Part shown: positions 1 to 8,832 of the stretch, in pieces
Numbering within the stretch: the first letter of the stretch is position 1
Layout of the letters: every line of letters begins with the position of its first letter
Assembly (NCBI GenBank): GCA_000635495.1
Contig: JFLW01000001.1
Location: forward strand, 62,001 to 126,000
Source: Prochlorococcus sp. scB243_495K23
GTDB lineage: Bacteria; Cyanobacteriota; Cyanobacteriia; PCC-6307; Cyanobiaceae
Reading direction: 5' to 3'
Length of the DNA stretch: 64,000 bases
Translations under genes and position numbers: made by a program
Notes under the pieces: generated by a model
The model's database searches: none
What the model was told of the DNA's origin: nothing
The model's input: only the letters and a program-made list of their open reading frames with translations

Positions 1-66
1 TGCAATTTTTTCTGCGTTTCCATTTGTTCTTGACTTTTTTGCAAGTTGTGAAAAATGGTTTGCCAC
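1..66 (-). CDS. def: Peptide deformylase, 5' end only (probable)
   Basis: The first 66 bases read on the minus strand as 22 codons from a GTG start to the window edge, beginning MANHFSQLAKKSRTNG. This lysine-rich lead-in resembles the N-terminal extension of picocyanobacterial peptide deformylases, which remove the formyl group from nascent proteins. The catalytic motifs lie outside the window, so the call rests only on the N-terminus and on recollection of an S9-peptidase gene lying divergently beside def in this lineage. It is transcribed away from the peptidase gene, with about 80 bases of shared promoter space. Another gene with a similar start cannot be excluded. Confidence 0.5.
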   Translation of the reverse strand, partial: MANHFSQLAKKSRTNGNAEKIA

Positions 67-146
67 GTTAAAAAAAAGGTTTTTACTTCAGAGTTTAGCT
101 ATAAAAATACTAGCACTTTAATTTGCATTCTCTATATTTTTTTTAA

Positions 147-2072
147 ATGAGTAATGATGATCAGTTAAAAGTTAGGCAAACTGTATCTAAAAAAAAATCT
201 TTTAAAGAATTAACTATTGTTAGGAATATCATTTTTTGGGTTGATTTTGTTGGTGAAGATCAAAATGAAAATGCTATTTTTGCAAGACCATTTAATGAAA
301 AAGAGGCTTTTCCGCAGAAATTAACAAGTAAAAAATATAATATTAAAAATAACTTTCATGGATATGGTGGTAAATCTTATAAATGTATATATTTAAAAAA
401 TAATTTTTATTTGATATGGATAGATCAGATTACCAACGCAGTATGGTTTCAAATTTTTAAAGAGGAAGAATCAAATTATAGAATTCAAAAAAGATATCTC
501 GATTCAGTTCAAGAACCGAGACAACTATCTAAATCAATTGATGGAAATTTCGATTCTTCATTTGTTATTTCTCAAAAAAATTTTTTGTATGGTATTTGTG
601 AAATAAAAAATAGAGATTATTTATTTTCTTTAAACTTAAAAAAAACTAAACAAGATATTTACCGAATAAAAAAATTTAAAAATTTTGCTGGAGAATTATC
701 TTCTAATACTTCTGTTAGCTTACTTTCTTGGGTCGAGTGGGATTATCCATACATGCCCTGGGAGAAAAATGATCTTTGTTTTGCTCAAATTGACTTAGAT
801 GGAGAGATAACAAAAATAAAAAAATTCTCAGATAAGCTAATTAATGCCAAAAAAAAAGTTTCTTTTTTTCAACCTTATTGGATAAGTGAAACTCTTTTAG
901 TATGTTCTGAAGATAGTTCTGGATGGTGGAACTTATTGTTTTTAGAAGCTAGTAAAATTGAGAATATTTTTATTAAAAAAAGAGTAGAGAGAAATTTTGT
1001 TGAATATGGAGTACCTCAGTGGGTCTCAGGAATAACATTTTTTTCAGGGGATATAAAAGATTTATTTTGTTTAGCAAAAAAAGAAAATAATTTAGTAGTT
1101 GAACAATATAAAGATCTTCAATTCGTTAAAGAATTTTCTACTCCTTTTACCTCAATAAGTGATTTTAGTGTTTTTGAGAAGAAAGTAGTTATGAAAGGCC
1201 ATGGATATGATTTTCTTGGAAATTTTCTTGAAATTGATTGTAAAAAGGAAGTTTTATCAAATGTTTTTGAGGAAATAAATGCTGAATATATAAAAGATTC
1301 TTCAAAACCCGAATCTTTTTGGTTTAAAGGTTTTGAAGCTCAATCAACCCATTCTTTTCTTTATAGGCCGCTTGTTGAAAATTTTAGAAAGCCACCGCTC
1401 CTTGTTAGAGCACATAGCGGACCAACTTCATGTTTTGACGGATCATATAATTCTGAAGTTCAATATTGGACGTCGAAGGGATTTTTTGTTGCTGAAGTCA
1501 ATTATGGAGGATCATCGGGATATGGCAAAGCATATAGAGAGAGATTGAATCATAAATGGGGTATTGTTGATTCTTATGATTGCAATGCATTAGCTCTTGA
1601 ATTGATTAAATCAAAGAAAGTTGATAGTGAAAAAGTAGTAATTTTTGGAAATAGTGCTGGTGGGTTAACTGCCCTGAATTGTTTATTATATGGGTCTATT
1701 TTTAAAGCAGCAATTTGTAAATATCCTGTTATTGATTTGAAGGATATGCACTACAACACTCATAGGTTTGAAAAAGATTATTTAAATTCTTTGGTAGGAG
1801 ATTATGCAAAAAATCACGATGATTATATAAATAGATCACCGATAAGTCATATTAACAATATAAAAAAACCTATCTTATTGTTTCATGGAAAAAAAGATAC
1901 AGTTATTTCTTATAAACAAACTTTAAGAATTCAAGAAACTTTGATTCAGAATAATAAATATTCAGAAGTTATTTTTTTTGATAATGAAGGGCATGGTTTT
2001 AGAAATATTGAAAATAGAGAAGTAGTAATGCAAAAATCTCAGGAATTTTTAAAAAATGCTTTGAATATTTAA
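147..2072 (+). CDS. S9 family prolyl oligopeptidase-type peptidase
   Basis: A 641-residue soluble protein with no signal peptide, matching the acylaminoacyl-/dipeptidyl-peptidase branch of family S9, which cleaves short peptides or removes blocked N-terminal residues in the cytoplasm. Residues 1 to about 380 would be the beta-propeller that restricts access to the active site. The alpha/beta hydrolase half carries the nucleophile motif GNSAGG (Ser503), the acid in HGKKD (Asp584) and the histidine in EGHGF (His616), so the triad is complete and correctly ordered. The upstream KAYRERLNHKWG stretch before the nucleophile is typical of S9C enzymes. The gene converges with sufS and overlaps its end by 4 bases. 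The natural substrate cannot be told from sequence. Confidence 0.9.
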   Translation: MSNDDQLKVRQTVSKKKSFKELTIVRNIIFWVDFVGEDQNENAIFARPFNEKEAFPQKLTSKKYNIKNNFHGYGGKSYKCIYLKNNFYLIWIDQITNAVWFQIFKEEESNYRIQKRYLDSVQEPRQLSKSIDGNFDSSFVISQKNFLYGICEIKNRDYLFSLNLKKTKQDIYRIKKFKNFAGELSSNTSVSLLSWVEWDYPYMPWEKNDLCFAQIDLDGEITKIKKFSDKLINAKKKVSFFQPYWISETLLVCSEDSSGWWNLLFLEASKIENIFIKKRVERNFVEYGVPQWVSGITFFSGDIKDLFCLAKKENNLVVEQYKDLQFVKEFSTPFTSISDFSVFEKKVVMKGHGYDFLGNFLEIDCKKEVLSNVFEEINAEYIKDSSKPESFWFKGFEAQSTHSFLYRPLVENFRKPPLLVRAHSGPTSCFDGSYNSEVQYWTSKGFFVAEVNYGGSSGYGKAYRERLNHKWGIVDSYDCNALALELIKSKKVDSEKVVIFGNSAGGLTALNCLLYGSIFKAAICKYPVIDLKDMHYNTHRFEKDYLNSLVGDYAKNHDDYINRSPISHINNIKKPILLFHGKKDTVISYKQTLRIQETLIQNNKYSEVIFFDNEGHGFRNIENREVVMQKSQEFLKNALNI

Positions 2073-3322
2073 GAATTTATTTTTAGAAAATCAATAGTAT
2101 CTTTTAATTTTTCTATAAAAATATCAATTTCTTCCTTATTGGTTGTGAAATTCATGCTGATTCTAGCTGTTGATTTAATTCCTATGTATCTGTGAAGAGG
2201 TTGACAGCAATGGTGGCCACTTCTGATGCAAATTCCTTTTGAATCAAGAATTTCAGCAATATCATTTGAATGTATATTTTTTATATAAAAGGTGGCAAGT
2301 GAGGCTCTGTATGGATCTATCTCCGGCGATGGTCCTATGATTTCAATATTTTCTATTTGATTTAATTTTTCAAATAAATATCTAGTAATAGTCTTTTCAT
2401 ATTCATGAATTTCATTCAATCCAATATTGTTAATATAATTAATTGCTTCTGCAAGACCTATTGCTTCTGCAATGGCTGGAGTTCCAGCTTCAAATTTGTG
2501 TGGTAGCTCTGCCCAAGTACTTGTCTCTTCAAAAACATCTTGAATCATTTCGCCACCTCCAAAGAGAGGAGGAATTTTTTCTAGGATTTCTTTTCTTGAC
2601 CAGAGGAAACCAATACCTGTAGGACCGCATAGTTTATGTCCCGATCCAGCTAAAAAATCTATATTAAGATCAATCACATCCAGTTTTTGATGAGCCAAAC
2701 TTTGGCATGCATCTATTAAAACTAAAGAACCTTTTTGTTTAGCTAATTTAGTTATTTCTTTGATTGGATTACAGCAACCTAGAGTATTACTAATATGTAC
2801 CAGGCTAACAAGTTTAGTTCTAGATGTTAGTTTTGATTTAAAGTCTTCTAAATCTAATTTCCCATCTTTATCTATACCTGTAAATTTTAATTTGCATTTA
2901 TTTTTTGCTGCAACCATTTGCCATGGAACAATATTACTATGATGCTCCATTATTGATAAGAGAATTTCATCATTTTCTTTTAATGAATATTCGCCCCATG
3001 ATTTAGCTACTAGATTGATTGCCTCAGTTGCATTTCTTGTGAAAATAATTTCTTTTGCTGAATTCGCTTTTATATATTTGCTAGTTAAATATCGTGCATT
3101 TTCAAATTCTTCTGTTGCTTTAGCACTTAATTGATGTGCCCCTCTATGTACATTGGCATTAAAGTTTTTGTAATATTCATCAATTTTTTTTAAGACTTGT
3201 ACTGGTTTTTGTGTGGTCGCAGCATGATCTAAATAAATAATTTGCTCATTACTTTTTAAGTTCTTATTTAAAAGAGGAAAGTCTTTTTTTGTTATTTCAG
3301 CAAAATTTTGAATCGTTTCCAT
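2069..3322 (-). CDS. sufS: Cysteine desulfurase SufS
   Basis: Class V PLP enzyme of 417 residues that takes sulfur from cysteine, leaving alanine, and feeds it to the SufBCD scaffold. The PLP lysine is Lys230 in GSGHKLCGPTG. The persulfide cysteine is in RSGHHCCQP (Cys372), the group II form seen in SufS rather than the longer loop of IscS. The EHHSNIVPW stretch near residue 126 is also characteristic. It is the last gene of sufBCDS; its ATG overlaps the sufD stop as TAATG, so translational coupling is likely. No SufE gene lies in the operon. Two adjacent cysteines at the active loop (CC) are a small variation on the usual CA. Confidence 0.96.
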   Translation of the reverse strand: METIQNFAEITKKDFPLLNKNLKSNEQIIYLDHAATTQKPVQVLKKIDEYYKNFNANVHRGAHQLSAKATEEFENARYLTSKYIKANSAKEIIFTRNATEAINLVAKSWGEYSLKENDEILLSIMEHHSNIVPWQMVAAKNKCKLKFTGIDKDGKLDLEDFKSKLTSRTKLVSLVHISNTLGCCNPIKEITKLAKQKGSLVLIDACQSLAHQKLDVIDLNIDFLAGSGHKLCGPTGIGFLWSRKEILEKIPPLFGGGEMIQDVFEETSTWAELPHKFEAGTPAIAEAIGLAEAINYINNIGLNEIHEYEKTITRYLFEKLNQIENIEIIGPSPEIDPYRASLATFYIKNIHSNDIAEILDSKGICIRSGHHCCQPLHRYIGIKSTARISMNFTTNKEEIDIFIEKLKDTIDFLKINS

Positions 3323-4539
3323 TAATTCTCATTTAAAAGTTTATCAAGCAAATCCCATCTATCTTTTGAAATGGGAATAAATGAAATTACTTCTTGAAAG
3401 TAAGAACTTAATTGTAGTTTACTTGCTTCTGTTAATGTGATCCCTCTTGTTCGCATATAAAAAAGTTCTTCTTCATTTAGTTGCGAAATTGTGGCTCCAT
3501 GTTTGCATTTGACGTCATCAGCAATTATTTCTAATTGAGGTTTGGTATCTATTTGTGCGAGATTTGATAAAAGTAAATTTCTGCTTAATTGGGAAGCATC
3601 GGTTCTCTGGGCAATTTTCGGAACTATTATTGAACCTTCAAATATTGCATGTGATTTATCATCAGCAAGTGATTTATTAATTTGATCTAGAAATCCATTT
3701 GGGCCATTAAATTCTATTTTTGTATAGGTTGAAATTTGCTCATCTTTTTTTGTTATTTGCATACCTTTTATATTTGTTTTAGCGTTTCCCGCAGATTGTT
3801 TAATACTAATTTCAAATCTCGCGTAATTAAATTTGAAATGTAAAGATCCTAAGTTGTATGCACTATTTTTTTGCTGAATTACATTGAGAGAATTTAATAG
3901 ATTGGATCTGCTTTCACCGAAAGAAACAACACCATGATTTACGGAACTATTTTCTTTCAAGCAAAAGAACGTTGATTGAGATAATGAAGAGTTTTCTTTA
4001 CCAAGATTTACTTGTAATAAGTCAACATCACAATTCTTTTCTAAAAATATTACGAGGGTTTTTGCGTTTAAAGAATTACTTGATGCATGACTAAAAATTT
4101 CAATTGGAGGAATTTTTGATCCATTTATTTTTAATCCCAAAATATTATTTTTACAACTTAAAGACAGATTTAGTAGGTCACTCCAATTTTCGTTTTGGTT
4201 AAAAAAAGATATCTGTTCCTTGATATATTTTTTTAATTCATCCTCACTTAATTGCTGTATTGAATAATTTTTCTCTATTAATTTAATTTCGCAATTCTCA
4301 CCAATTATTAATCTAATAGTACTTTGAGAATTTTTCGGATATGGTATATCAAATTTTGAATCTTTTTCATTAACTGAGTAATCTAAAAAGTTTGACAATT
4401 TTGATTTATTTGAAAGTCTCCATAGTTCACTTTTAGGATTAGGGAGAGGACTTGATTGTAATTTATGAAGACAGATTTTTTGTATTTCTGTTAGGTTCTC
4501 ATTCGATTTATTAGTTTTTATTTTTTCAATAATTTCCAT
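3322..4539 (-). CDS. sufD: Fe-S cluster assembly scaffold subunit SufD
   Basis: A 405-residue SufB/SufD-family protein. SufD partners SufB and the ATPase SufC in the SufBC2D complex on which Fe-S clusters are built, important here because photosystem I and ferredoxin use large amounts of Fe-S. The C-terminal half shows the family beta-helix core and the conserved HGATISQLNEEELFYMRTRG stretch, paralleling the equivalent segment of SufB. The N-terminal third is low in similarity, as usual for SufD. It starts 4 bases after the sufC stop and ends overlapping sufS by one base, so all four genes should be one transcript. Confidence 0.95.
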   Translation of the reverse strand: MEIIEKIKTNKSNENLTEIQKICLHKLQSSPLPNPKSELWRLSNKSKLSNFLDYSVNEKDSKFDIPYPKNSQSTIRLIIGENCEIKLIEKNYSIQQLSEDELKKYIKEQISFFNQNENWSDLLNLSLSCKNNILGLKINGSKIPPIEIFSHASSNSLNAKTLVIFLEKNCDVDLLQVNLGKENSSLSQSTFFCLKENSSVNHGVVSFGESRSNLLNSLNVIQQKNSAYNLGSLHFKFNYARFEISIKQSAGNAKTNIKGMQITKKDEQISTYTKIEFNGPNGFLDQINKSLADDKSHAIFEGSIIVPKIAQRTDASQLSRNLLLSNLAQIDTKPQLEIIADDVKCKHGATISQLNEEELFYMRTRGITLTEASKLQLSSYFQEVISFIPISKDRWDLLDKLLNEN

Positions 4540-4543
4540 TTGT

Positions 4544-5329
4544 TTAGGTCTTTTTTATAAAATTATCAGTCCATTCATACCCTTTTTCCTCAAGCTCTAG
4601 AGCAAGATCACTCTCACCAGTTTTTATAATTTGTCCGTCAGACATAACATGAACATAATTTGGTTTAATTTCATCTAATAATCTTTGATAGTGGGTAATA
4701 AGTATAATTCCTGTTTCTGCATTAGATATTTTTTTAATTCCTGATGCCACTATTCTTAGAGCATCGATATCTAGACCAGAATCTGTCTCATCTAATATTG
4801 CTATCTTGGGCTCAAGTAAAGCCATTTGTAGAATCTCATTTCTCTTTTTTTCACCTCCAGAAAAGCCTTGGTTTACACTCCTTGATAGGAATGCGTGATC
4901 CATTTGCACAATTTCTAACTTTTCTTTAACTAATTCTTCAAAATCAAAAGTATCCAATTCTTCTTTGTTAAGGAATTTCCTTCTAGCATTAGTTGAAACT
5001 CTAAGAAACTCAAGATTACTTACACCTGGAATCTCAATTGGATATTGAAAACCAAGAAAAATCCCTGATTGAGATCTCTCTTCAGGTTCTAGAGAGTTGA
5101 TGTTTTCACCTAAAAATTTAATGTCGCCATTTGTAATATTATACGAGGGGTGTCCTGCAATGATTTTCGAAAGAGTACTTTTGCCACATCCATTTCTTCC
5201 CATAATGGCATGGATTTCTCCAGGATAGACAGTAAGTGAAACCCCTTTTAAAATTGGAAGACTATCAGTGGATGCAGAGAGATTTTCAACTTCTAAAATT
5301 GGATCTGATTCTTTCATTTTACTTTGCAT
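4544..5329 (-). CDS. sufC: Fe-S assembly ATPase SufC
   Basis: ABC-type ATPase of 261 residues without membrane segments. Walker A is GRNGCGKST (44-52), the signature is GFSGGEKKR (about 156-164) and Walker B is [12 protein letters not shown] (about 177-188); the ETDSGLD form is typical of SufC rather than transporters. SufC powers conformational change of the SufBD scaffold during cluster formation. The protein could start at Met1 or at Met5, since ATG codons occur at both; Met5 fits the usual SufC length slightly better. It follows sufB by 21 bases and precedes sufD by 4. Confidence 0.97.
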   Translation of the reverse strand: MQSKMKESDPILEVENLSASTDSLPILKGVSLTVYPGEIHAIMGRNGCGKSTLSKIIAGHPSYNITNGDIKFLGENINSLEPEERSQSGIFLGFQYPIEIPGVSNLEFLRVSTNARRKFLNKEELDTFDFEELVKEKLEIVQMDHAFLSRSVNQGFSGGEKKRNEILQMALLEPKIAILDETDSGLDIDALRIVASGIKKISNAETGIILITHYQRLLDEIKPNYVHVMSDGQIIKTGESDLALELEEKGYEWTDNFIKKT

Positions 5330-5350
5330 TTCAGTTTAGAAATTGATTAA

Positions 5351-6793
5351 TTAACCTACTGATCCCTCTAGTTTAAGTGCCAGTAACTTATCTGCTTCAG
5401 CAGCAAATTCCATAGGTAATTGATTAAATACATCTCTGCAAAACCCGCTGACCATCATAGATACTGCCTCCTCAAATTCTATACCTCTGCTTTGGAGATA
5501 AAAAAGTTGGTCTTCTGAGATTCTACATGTGCTTGCTTCATGCTCAATTTCAGAATTGGGTTGTTGAGATTTGATGTAAGGGAATGTATTTGCAGAAGCT
5601 TGATCCCCTATTAACATTGAATCACATTGACTGTAATTTCTTGATCCTGTAGCTTTTGTTCCCATTTTAACAAGACCTCTATAGCTATTTTTTGATTTAC
5701 CTGCACTGATACCTTTGCTAACAATAGTTGATTTGGTCTTAGGACCAATATGGATCATTTTTGTGCCTGTATCTGCTTGCTGAAGATTGTTAGTGAGAGC
5801 CACTGAATAGAATTCTCCTACAGATTCTTCCCCTAAAAGGAGACAGCTAGGATATTTCCATGTAATTGCAGACCCTGTTTCAACTTGAGACCAGCTAATT
5901 TTACTTCTCTTACCTAAACATTTTCCTCTCTTGGTGACAAAATTAAAAATTCCGCCAATACCTTCTTCATCACCAGCATACCAATTTTGTACTGTTGAAT
6001 ATTTTATTGATGCGTCATCTAATGCTATAAGCTCCACAACTGCTGCATGTAGGGTATTTGTATCAAACATTGGAGCTGTACAACCTTCTAAATAACTTAC
6101 AGAACTTGATTCTTCAGCAATGATTAGTGTTCTTTCGAATTGTCCTGAATCTCCACTATTAATTCTGAAGTAGGAAGATAGATCCATAGGGCAGGTAACA
6201 CCTTTTGGGATATAAACAAAAGAACCATCACTAAAAACTGCAGAATTTAGTGCTGCAAAATAATTATCACTAGCTGGAACTACTGTACCTAAGTATTTTT
6301 CGATCAAATCTGGGTGATTTTTTACTGCTTCACTAATTGAGCAAAATATTACTCCATGTTCAGCAAGTTCTTCTCTAAAAGTTGTGGCTATAGAAACACT
6401 ATCAAAAACAGCATCTACTGCTACATTTGTGAGTTTTTTTTGCTCGGTGAGGGGTATTCCTAATTTGTCAAAAGTCTCAAGAAGTTTGGGATCAACTTCA
6501 TCTAAGCTAGAAATTTTCTCTTTTTGCTTAGGAGCAGAGTAATAAATAATATCTTGATAATCAATTTTTTTATATCCTAATGCTGCCCAATCAGGCTCTT
6601 TCATTTTTTGCCATTTTTTAAAGGCTTTTAATCTAAAATCGAGAAGAAACTTTGGCTCTTCTTTTTTCTGCGAAATTAATTTTATAATATTTTCATTTAA
6701 TCCCTTTTCTATTTTTTCAGTTTCAATGTCAGTAACGAAACCATATTTGTAAGGCTCTTTTACAACATCTTTAACTAGATTTTCGTTGACCAT
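5351..6793 (-). CDS. sufB: Fe-S cluster assembly scaffold SufB
   Basis: A 480-residue SufB, the subunit on which the nascent Fe-S cluster is built. Recognisable stretches include [19 protein letters not shown], the YLEGCTAP motif with its conserved cysteine, the [11 protein letters not shown] segment and the C-terminal [20 protein letters not shown] stretch. Length and N-terminal [11 protein letters not shown] fit the cyanobacterial family. It is the first gene of the minus-strand sufBCDS operon and is divergent from a small hypothetical gene with about 95 bases between the two starts, where the operon promoter should lie. No SufR repressor gene is adjacent. Confidence 0.97.
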   Translation of the reverse strand: MVNENLVKDVVKEPYKYGFVTDIETEKIEKGLNENIIKLISQKKEEPKFLLDFRLKAFKKWQKMKEPDWAALGYKKIDYQDIIYYSAPKQKEKISSLDEVDPKLLETFDKLGIPLTEQKKLTNVAVDAVFDSVSIATTFREELAEHGVIFCSISEAVKNHPDLIEKYLGTVVPASDNYFAALNSAVFSDGSFVYIPKGVTCPMDLSSYFRINSGDSGQFERTLIIAEESSSVSYLEGCTAPMFDTNTLHAAVVELIALDDASIKYSTVQNWYAGDEEGIGGIFNFVTKRGKCLGKRSKISWSQVETGSAITWKYPSCLLLGEESVGEFYSVALTNNLQQADTGTKMIHIGPKTKSTIVSKGISAGKSKNSYRGLVKMGTKATGSRNYSQCDSMLIGDQASANTFPYIKSQQPNSEIEHEASTCRISEDQLFYLQSRGIEFEEAVSMMVSGFCRDVFNQLPMEFAAEADKLLALKLEGSVG

Positions 6794-6888
6794 GTTATCA
6801 AAAATAACTTATTACAATTAGCTTTATATACTTTAACGAAAGATAACCCCAGTATTGAGTTTTTTTTCTTTATTAAAACTAAAAATTA

Positions 6889-7242
6889 ATGTCTAATCAT
6901 CTTGATCCTTTGTCTAACCCATTAAACATAGAAACTATTCAAGAAATTGATAATCTTGATCTACCTTTAATGCAGAAACATCATTTAAGAATACTCGCTC
7001 ATTGCCTTCAAATTTTAAAAATTATCAATGTAGATAATAGTTTGGAATATCAAAATAAAAATCACCTGAGAGAATGGTGTGATAACCAATCCAAAAAATT
7101 TGATGATAAAAAATTTAGTGATCTTTTTTATGAGCAGTTAGATTCCACTTCGAAAAAATTAAGTACTTTTTCAAAAAAAATAGGAAAAAGTATTGAGGAT
7201 TTAGAAATAGATGATTTAGTACTTCTAGTTGAACAACGCTGA
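6889..7242 (+). CDS. Hypothetical protein divergent to suf operon
   Basis: A 117-residue, mostly helical, charged protein with no signal peptide or membrane segment. I do not recognise a domain. It has an Ile/Leu-rich central helix (HHLRILAHCLQILKII) followed by a lysine-rich stretch and a short acidic C-terminus (EDLEIDDLVLLVEQR). Only two cysteines are present, so it is not the three-cysteine winged-helix SufR repressor that many cyanobacteria carry in this divergent position. Its placement allows co-regulation with the suf genes through the shared 95-base promoter region, but a role in iron-sulfur biology is inference only. Confidence 0.7.
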   Translation: MSNHLDPLSNPLNIETIQEIDNLDLPLMQKHHLRILAHCLQILKIINVDNSLEYQNKNHLREWCDNQSKKFDDKKFSDLFYEQLDSTSKKLSTFSKKIGKSIEDLEIDDLVLLVEQR

Positions 7243-7515
7243 ATTCCCTTTTAGTTAACTGATCCCGAAGAAAAAATATATTTTTGTTGAGTCGTTAACA
7301 AATTCAGGTAATAAAATTTAAAAAAAAAGAAAATTAATTTACATTTCAAAAAGATCTGAAAATTAATTAATTTCATTGATACCAACTGTTTTGAAGAGAA
7401 ATATCAATTTTTAGAATTTTTTAGTAGTCAGAGGATCCTGACGACAGGCTAAAAAGACACACAATTCCTAAAAAAAAAGAACATACTGATCCCAAACAAA
7501 AACGGAGATTTTAAA
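7243..7515. other. Gene-free leader upstream of the DUF4912 gene
   Basis: About 270 bases with no supportable ORF, unusually long for this genome. It contains a small hairpin-capable sequence at 7427-7442 (GTCAG, six-base loop, CTGAC) that is GC-rich for its surroundings, and a 9-base direct repeat ACTGATCCC at 7258-7266 and 7485-7493 near its two ends. It may hold a distant promoter with a long 5' untranslated region or a small RNA, but I cannot name either. Confidence 0.35.
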
Positions 7516-8616
7516 GTGGCTGATGGGATTATGAATAAAGATCAATTACTCTCACTAACCCTCAGACAATTACGTCAAGAAGCAAGTAGATTATCGGTTC
7601 CGCTGTACAGTCGCAAAACGAAAGCTGTTTTAGTTGATTTAATACTTAAATATCAAGAAAAATCTACAAAAAAAACATACACTATACCTCTTGAGTCAAA
7701 ATCTGAAGAAACTCATGAGTCCAATGTTGCCAACAGTAGTGAAGAAGTGAAAACAAATGTAGTTTTCCTACCCCGAGATCCAGATTGGGCTTATGTTTTT
7801 TGGCAAATTTCTGATGCAGATAGAGAAAAAGCACAATCTTTGGGAGCTAATAAATTATGTTTACGATTATTTGATGCCTCTGGTTCTGAAGGAAGCAACT
7901 TGAATCAAGGAACACTAAGGGAGATTGCAGTTGATAGTTATAGTACCGAGTGGTACTTGCCAATCCCACTCGCTGATAGAGATTATAAAGTTGAATTAGG
8001 TTATAAATATGGTTTTAACTGGATGTCATTGGCGTTTTCTTCGATAAGTCATGTTCCTGGTTCTCATCCTTCTGAGCAAATTCTTGATAAATTCGTACCT
8101 TTTAATTTAGATTCTACTTCTGAGTCAATCCCAGATATTTCTAATCCTGTTGTTTCAGAACAAAATGGTATGCATGAAAGGTTATACCAAGCAGCAACTA
8201 ATATTCCTCTCAGAAGAAAAGTTGGTTCTGAAGAATTTATGGAAAATGTAAAATCAACAAACCTCAGTGATAATCTTACAGATTCAGGTGCTGGTAAATG
8301 GTCATCAGGTTTAAATGATTCTGGAAGCGGAATTGTTAAAAATAGATCTTTTTGGCTCGTTGCTGATGCTGAATTAATTGTTTACGGAGCTACAGAGCCT
8401 TCTGCAAAACTGACAATAGGTGGAGAAGATGTACCTCTTGCTGCAGATGGTACTTTTAGAATTCAAGTTCCATTTAGAGACGGGACTCAAAAATATGATA
8501 TTAAAGCTGTTGATGTATCTGGTGAGCAAGAAAAAAGTATATCAATGAAATTTGATAGAACTACACCACTTGACGATACTAATGAAAAAGATAATGCTGA
8601 GACTGAATGGTTTTAA
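7516..8616 (+). CDS. DUF4912 protein with N-terminal SAP/Rho-like domain
   Basis: A 366-residue soluble protein starting at GTG. Residues about 8-48 (LRQLRQEASRLSVPLYSR) resemble the SAP/Rho-N helical fold that often binds nucleic acid. Residues about 85-190 match DUF4912, with FLPRDPDWAYVFWQIS as the clear marker, followed by a poorly conserved linker rich in Ser and Asn. The C-terminal 90 residues (SFWLVADAELIVYGATEP onward) look like a small beta-sandwich ending in an acidic tail. DUF4912 has no established biochemical role that I know of. The gene sits behind a long untranslated region and is followed 12 bases later by a tiny membrane-protein gene. Confidence 0.8.
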   Translation: MADGIMNKDQLLSLTLRQLRQEASRLSVPLYSRKTKAVLVDLILKYQEKSTKKTYTIPLESKSEETHESNVANSSEEVKTNVVFLPRDPDWAYVFWQISDADREKAQSLGANKLCLRLFDASGSEGSNLNQGTLREIAVDSYSTEWYLPIPLADRDYKVELGYKYGFNWMSLAFSSISHVPGSHPSEQILDKFVPFNLDSTSESIPDISNPVVSEQNGMHERLYQAATNIPLRRKVGSEEFMENVKSTNLSDNLTDSGAGKWSSGLNDSGSGIVKNRSFWLVADAELIVYGATEPSAKLTIGGEDVPLAADGTFRIQVPFRDGTQKYDIKAVDVSGEQEKSISMKFDRTTPLDDTNEKDNAETEWF

Positions 8617-8628
8617 TAAATTAAATTA

Positions 8629-8799
8629 ATGCTGAAAAAAATTGTAGCTTTTACTCCATTGTTTGGGGCATTAACGTTTCCACTAATAGTTCCAATTACA
8701 ATTTCTAAGTTTGGTGTTAACTACGGAATTCTTAGTGCATTATTAATTTCTTCATTATGGTTTATCGCTATGTTAAGAACTTCCGAAATGCCTCATTAA
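8629..8799 (+). CDS. Small two-helix membrane protein
   Basis: A 56-codon ORF starting with ATG 12 bases after the DUF4912 gene, reading MLKKIVAFTPLFGALTFPLI and continuing with a second hydrophobic stretch (ILSALLISSLWFIAM). Two transmembrane helices with positive charge at the N-terminus are predicted by eye. It is oriented and spaced like the second gene of an operon, and ends 33 bases before pgm. No family name is known to me; small membrane proteins of this kind are common in picocyanobacterial genomes and are often missed by gene callers. Confidence 0.65.
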   Translation: MLKKIVAFTPLFGALTFPLIVPITISKFGVNYGILSALLISSLWFIAMLRTSEMPH

Positions 8800-8832
8800 T
8801 TTAGTTAGATTTTTGGAAGTTTTTTTAAAAAT

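Noticed and set aside
1333-1548. Small + strand ORF within the S9 peptidase gene
   Set aside because: It lies inside the catalytic domain of a well-supported gene in a different frame; a shadow.
6794-6808. GTTAT/ATAAC inverted repeat just upstream of sufB
   Set aside because: Five-base arms in AT-rich DNA are expected by chance, and no SufR-type box (CAAC-N6-GTTG) was found. Not listed as an operator.
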